This document shows positions 13,055-15,948 of a stretch of 15,948 nucleotides of DNA, one piece after another. Below the pieces are notes generated by a model that ran no database searches, was not told the origin of the DNA, and saw only the letters and a program-made list of their open reading frames with translations. How positions within the stretch are numbered: position 1 is the stretch's first letter; each line of letters begins with the position of its first letter. The stretch comes from Lachnospiraceae bacterium UBA3643 (GTDB lineage Bacteria; Bacillota; Clostridia; Lachnospirales; Lachnospiraceae): positions 1 to 15,948 of the forward strand of contig DFKO01000133.1 in the NCBI GenBank assembly GCA_002373855.1, written 5' to 3'. Position numbers and translations under genes: made by a program.

Positions 13055-15948
13055 ATGAATATCAGATTAGATCAAAACGGAAAAGCATCTTCGTTTGAAG
13101 ATTCAGAGAATATTTATTCCACATATTCTAAAAATTCCGTCAGACAAAATTATATTAATAATGAAAAAAATACTTCTGTCCGCAATGCGGAGTCAGGAGC
13201 TTTTTCTGTGCAGTTTGGTAACCAGAATAAGAACAATATTCCCAATGCATATGATTATAAAGATGAAGACCAGGCCGGAATCAACAATCTCGCTGAAAAA
13301 ATGCAGAGTGCTCATCAGGATATGATGACTGTGATGTCCGGTGAAGTATCCTCAAAGGAGCTTGGCAAGCTTGATGAGGAAGGTTATGACATTTACGACA
13401 TGGATCCTGAGGAAACTGTGACAGTCGTAGATAGAATAAAGGCTGTCATGGCAAAGAGCGGCGTGGTTATTGAGGGCTACAATGACGATGTCAGCGATGC
13501 AGCTCTTGAAGAAGTTGCCGGCAGCGTGGCAGCGGCAGAGGCATTAACAGGTGTGACAGACATAGCATCCAAGATTGAAAAGCCGGATGAAGGTGCCATA
13601 AAATATCTTGTCAATAATGATATGCTGCCTACATTTGAAAATCTTTATAAGGCAGAGCACAGCGGCGAGACAGCTGTAGCTTACGATGAAAATGATAAAG
13701 AGCTGGCTGAATACATGTCAGAAATCATGCCAAAGGTTGAAGAGGTAATAACCGGGGCAGGATATGAGATTAATGACGAAACTAAAGCAGATGCAGGCTG
13801 GATGATTGCAAATGATTTACCTCTTACACCAGAATCATTTATTAATTATGAAGAGATAAAAGCCCTTAATCTTCCTATAAGTAAAGAAGATGCAATCGCA
13901 ACAGGGCTCGCTGCCGTAAAGAATGGTAAAAATCCCATGGCAGCTATTCCTTATGATACCCGGTCTAATGAAGAAAAGGCTATCGAGAAGATTGACGAGC
14001 TTGAGGGTATCATTGATGAAACTGACAGTGAGCTTAAAAACGAAGGTATAGATCCTGAGGAAATACTTAATCAGAATCCCGAGACTGATATCGAAAAAAG
14101 ATTTTCTGACATAAAGCCGGAGATGAATATCCCAAGAGATCAGATGAGAACAGTCTCTTACAGGATAAAGCTCGAGGAAACCCGTATGTTTATGACTGTA
14201 TCAAACACGGCCTTCCTCATTAAGAATGATATAAAGATAGATTTTAGCGAGCTTGATACTCTGATTAATAATTTAAAGACAGCAGAGGAAACTCAGAATG
14301 AAGCCCTTTACAGAAAGGGTAATCCCGAGCTTAACCGTCAGGCAGATGATTTATTTAAGACTGCAAACAGAATGGTTTCGGAGATTCCATTCCTTCCGGC
14401 AGCCGGACTTGGAATTGCTGTTAAGAGCAGTATTACAATCGAGTCATTTTATGCAGAGGCTACTGTTAAGAAAAATGACTATGTGGCAGCAGGTCTTAAG
14501 TATGAAGCACTTATGACAGAGGTACGCACGGACCTTGGCGACAGTATCACAAAAGCATTTAGAAATATAGAAGATTTACTCTCTGAAAACGGCATAGATA
14601 TTACAGAAGAAAACAAGAAGGCAGCAAGGATCCTGGGATACAATGAGATGGCCATAACATCGGAAAACATTGACAGGGTCCGGGATGCCGACATGAAGCT
14701 TGAGCGGGTGGTGAGAAAACTTACACCATCAGCAACACTCTCACTTATCAGAGACGGTATCAATCCGATAAATATGGATCTGGATGAACTGGAATCAAGA
14801 CTTAATGAGCATCAGAATCCTAATGAAGACGCAGAGAAATACAGTGCATTCCTTGTTCGTCTTGAACAGAGAAAAGAGATATCTGCAGAGGAGAGAGACG
14901 GATTCATCGGTATATACCGTATGCTCCATCAGATAGAAAAGAGAGATGATGCAGCGGTTGGAGCTCTCCTTTCACAGGGCGGTGACATGACTCTTAAGAA
15001 TCTTTTAACTCAGGTGAGAAACAGAAATGCAGGAGGAAAAGAGTATGTTATTAACGATTCCTTTGGTTTCCTTGATAAAGAGATAGATTTAAGCTCATCT
15101 ATAACAGAGCAGATAAGCAGAGCTTTTGAGAGTGAAGAGTCAAAGCAGGCATTATATAAGGAAACCATGACAGACGTAAATGACATGGCAGAACTTGCAG
15201 AAAAAGATGAGCCTGTTTTTAACGAGATAATTAATCTCCTTGATACAGCAGGATTAAAGCGCGGTCTTGGTAACATGAAGAGTGCCAGAAGTCTTATTAA
15301 TGACAGAGGACTGATGCTTCGTGGTTTAAGGAAAGCAATTAGTGGCAGTGACAAAAATACAGCTGACACAGAAGCTCTTGAAGAAGTATTAAATGATGTC
15401 AGAAATATATCTGGCAGTTTTACAGATGGATCATCAGCAAAGCTGGCATATGAAAATATGGCTTCAAGGATGAATGAGATTATGTCGGGCACAGTATTTA
15501 ATGTAAGTGATATTTCCGGTATGAAGGATATCTCTGCCACAATGGGCGCGTTAAATCTGTCAGTATCTCTTGCCAGAAATGAACATTTCGAAGTGCCAAT
15601 GGAGATAGGTGGTGAGGAGGGAAGTGTATCTCTTCACTTTGTAAATGATAATGAAGCTACTCCAAAGGTAAATATATATACACAGACGGAAAGCTACGGC
15701 AGAATCAGTGCAGAGTTTGTTTATACGGAAACCGGATTTGCCGGAAGTGTCATGAGCGACAGAGCTTCTTCATTAAGTATGTTAAAGGATAACATGTCAG
15801 ATCTTGAAGTAGTCCTTTCAGCCAGACAGATAACAGTTTCTTCTATAGAATACACAGAAAACATCAATGCAGGACTTGCATCTGTATTTAATCCATCAGA
15901 AGCTTTTGAGTCACCAGAACGAATCGGAAATATTAAGAGACAGCTTTA
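13055..15948 (+). CDS. large DUF6240-type protein with FliK-like C-terminal region (partial, runs off the window)
   Basis: The frame is open from ATG 13055 to the last base (964 complete codons, no stop). The start is set by AGAGGG 6 nt upstream. The protein begins MNIRLDQNGKASSFEDSENI and is acidic, helical and without signal peptide or membrane helices. I recognise it as the large DUF6240-type protein of motile Lachnospiraceae; the function is unknown. Helical repeats such as EGAIKYLVNNDMLPTFENLY and PSATLSLIRDGINPINMDLD suggest repeated modules across about 150-650. Residues about 849-935 (VPMEIGGEEGSVSLHF ... NIYTQTESYGRISAEFVY ... MLKDNMSDLEVVLSA) look like the FliK/Flg_hook C-terminal fold. 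With the sigma-28 promoter and CsrA-type leader this points to a flagellar role, such as hook or export control. The true end lies beyond the window. Confidence 0.85.
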   Translation, partial: MNIRLDQNGKASSFEDSENIYSTYSKNSVRQNYINNEKNTSVRNAESGAFSVQFGNQNKNNIPNAYDYKDEDQAGINNLAEKMQSAHQDMMTVMSGEVSSKELGKLDEEGYDIYDMDPEETVTVVDRIKAVMAKSGVVIEGYNDDVSDAALEEVAGSVAAAEALTGVTDIASKIEKPDEGAIKYLVNNDMLPTFENLYKAEHSGETAVAYDENDKELAEYMSEIMPKVEEVITGAGYEINDETKADAGWMIANDLPLTPESFINYEEIKALNLPISKEDAIATGLAAVKNGKNPMAAIPYDTRSNEEKAIEKIDELEGIIDETDSELKNEGIDPEEILNQNPETDIEKRFSDIKPEMNIPRDQMRTVSYRIKLEETRMFMTVSNTAFLIKNDIKIDFSELDTLINNLKTAEETQNEALYRKGNPELNRQADDLFKTANRMVSEIPFLPAAGLGIAVKSSITIESFYAEATVKKNDYVAAGLKYEALMTEVRTDLGDSITKAFRNIEDLLSENGIDITEENKKAARILGYNEMAITSENIDRVRDADMKLERVVRKLTPSATLSLIRDGINPINMDLDELESRLNEHQNPNEDAEKYSAFLVRLEQRKEISAEERDGFIGIYRMLHQIEKRDDAAVGALLSQGGDMTLKNLLTQVRNRNAGGKEYVINDSFGFLDKEIDLSSSITEQISRAFESEESKQALYKETMTDVNDMAELAEKDEPVFNEIINLLDTAGLKRGLGNMKSARSLINDRGLMLRGLRKAISGSDKNTADTEALEEVLNDVRNISGSFTDGSSAKLAYENMASRMNEIMSGTVFNVSDISGMKDISATMGALNLSVSLARNEHFEVPMEIGGEEGSVSLHFVNDNEATPKVNIYTQTESYGRISAEFVYTETGFAGSVMSDRASSLSMLKDNMSDLEVVLSARQITVSSIEYTENINAGLASVFNPSEAFESPERIGNIKRQL

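Noticed and set aside
12999..13057. c-di-GMP-I (GEMM) riboswitch
   Set aside because: GAAAGCCAC and GGGTTACC recall its 3' half, but the GACG bases belong to the GTCA/TGAC stem, the GNRA-capped P2 and the GGCAAACC strand are missing, and the GGA loops are better explained by CsrA.

Overview
The window looks like the chromosome of a motile, low-to-moderate-GC Firmicute of the Lachnospiraceae (Butyrivibrio/Roseburia/Eubacterium type). The reasons are a lysine/alanine-rich protein ending in a DUF6465-type domain, a very large DUF6240-type protein behind a sigma-28 (SigD/FliA) promoter, strong AGGAGG ribosome sites, and the codon use. Nothing here fixes the species.

Bases 1-7437 form an AT-rich accessory island. 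It starts with a possible small membrane ORF (minus strand). An apparently intact IS110-family element follows at about 262-1841. It has a DEDD/serine transposase, a 230-bp leader that probably encodes its bridge RNA, and a 10-bp direct repeat at its two edges. After a 600-bp AT-rich gap with a perfect 15-bp hairpin comes a two-gene ABC-type ATPase plus TOPRIM operon (2454-4429) of OLD/PARIS/RloAB-like design, a probable anti-phage module. Next are a candidate minus-strand small RNA, a 39-aa basic protein and a DUF2188 protein. A three-gene minus-strand operon (6616-5315) then encodes a four-helix membrane protein, a 68-aa charged protein and a 177-aa protein, none of which I recognise. About 760 bp of non-coding, palindrome-containing DNA closes the island.

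Bases 7438-12789 are ordinary, more GC-balanced chromosome, all on the minus strand: aquaporin (AqpZ-like), then an MBOAT O-acyltransferase and an SGNH-hydrolase-like membrane protein, then the DUF6465-type lysine-rich protein. The MBOAT/SGNH pair is the usual layout for O-acetylation of an exported glycan.

Bases 12941-15948 hold a divergent, probably flagellar, unit. A sigma-28-type promoter (TAAT-N16-GCCGATAT) drives an 80-nt leader with two CsrA-type GGA hairpins, followed by a DUF6240 protein of at least 964 residues with a FliK-like C-terminal region that runs off the window. The most notable points are the CsrA-type leader, the IS110 leader and boundaries, the ATPase-TOPRIM pair, and the unrecognised three-gene operon.
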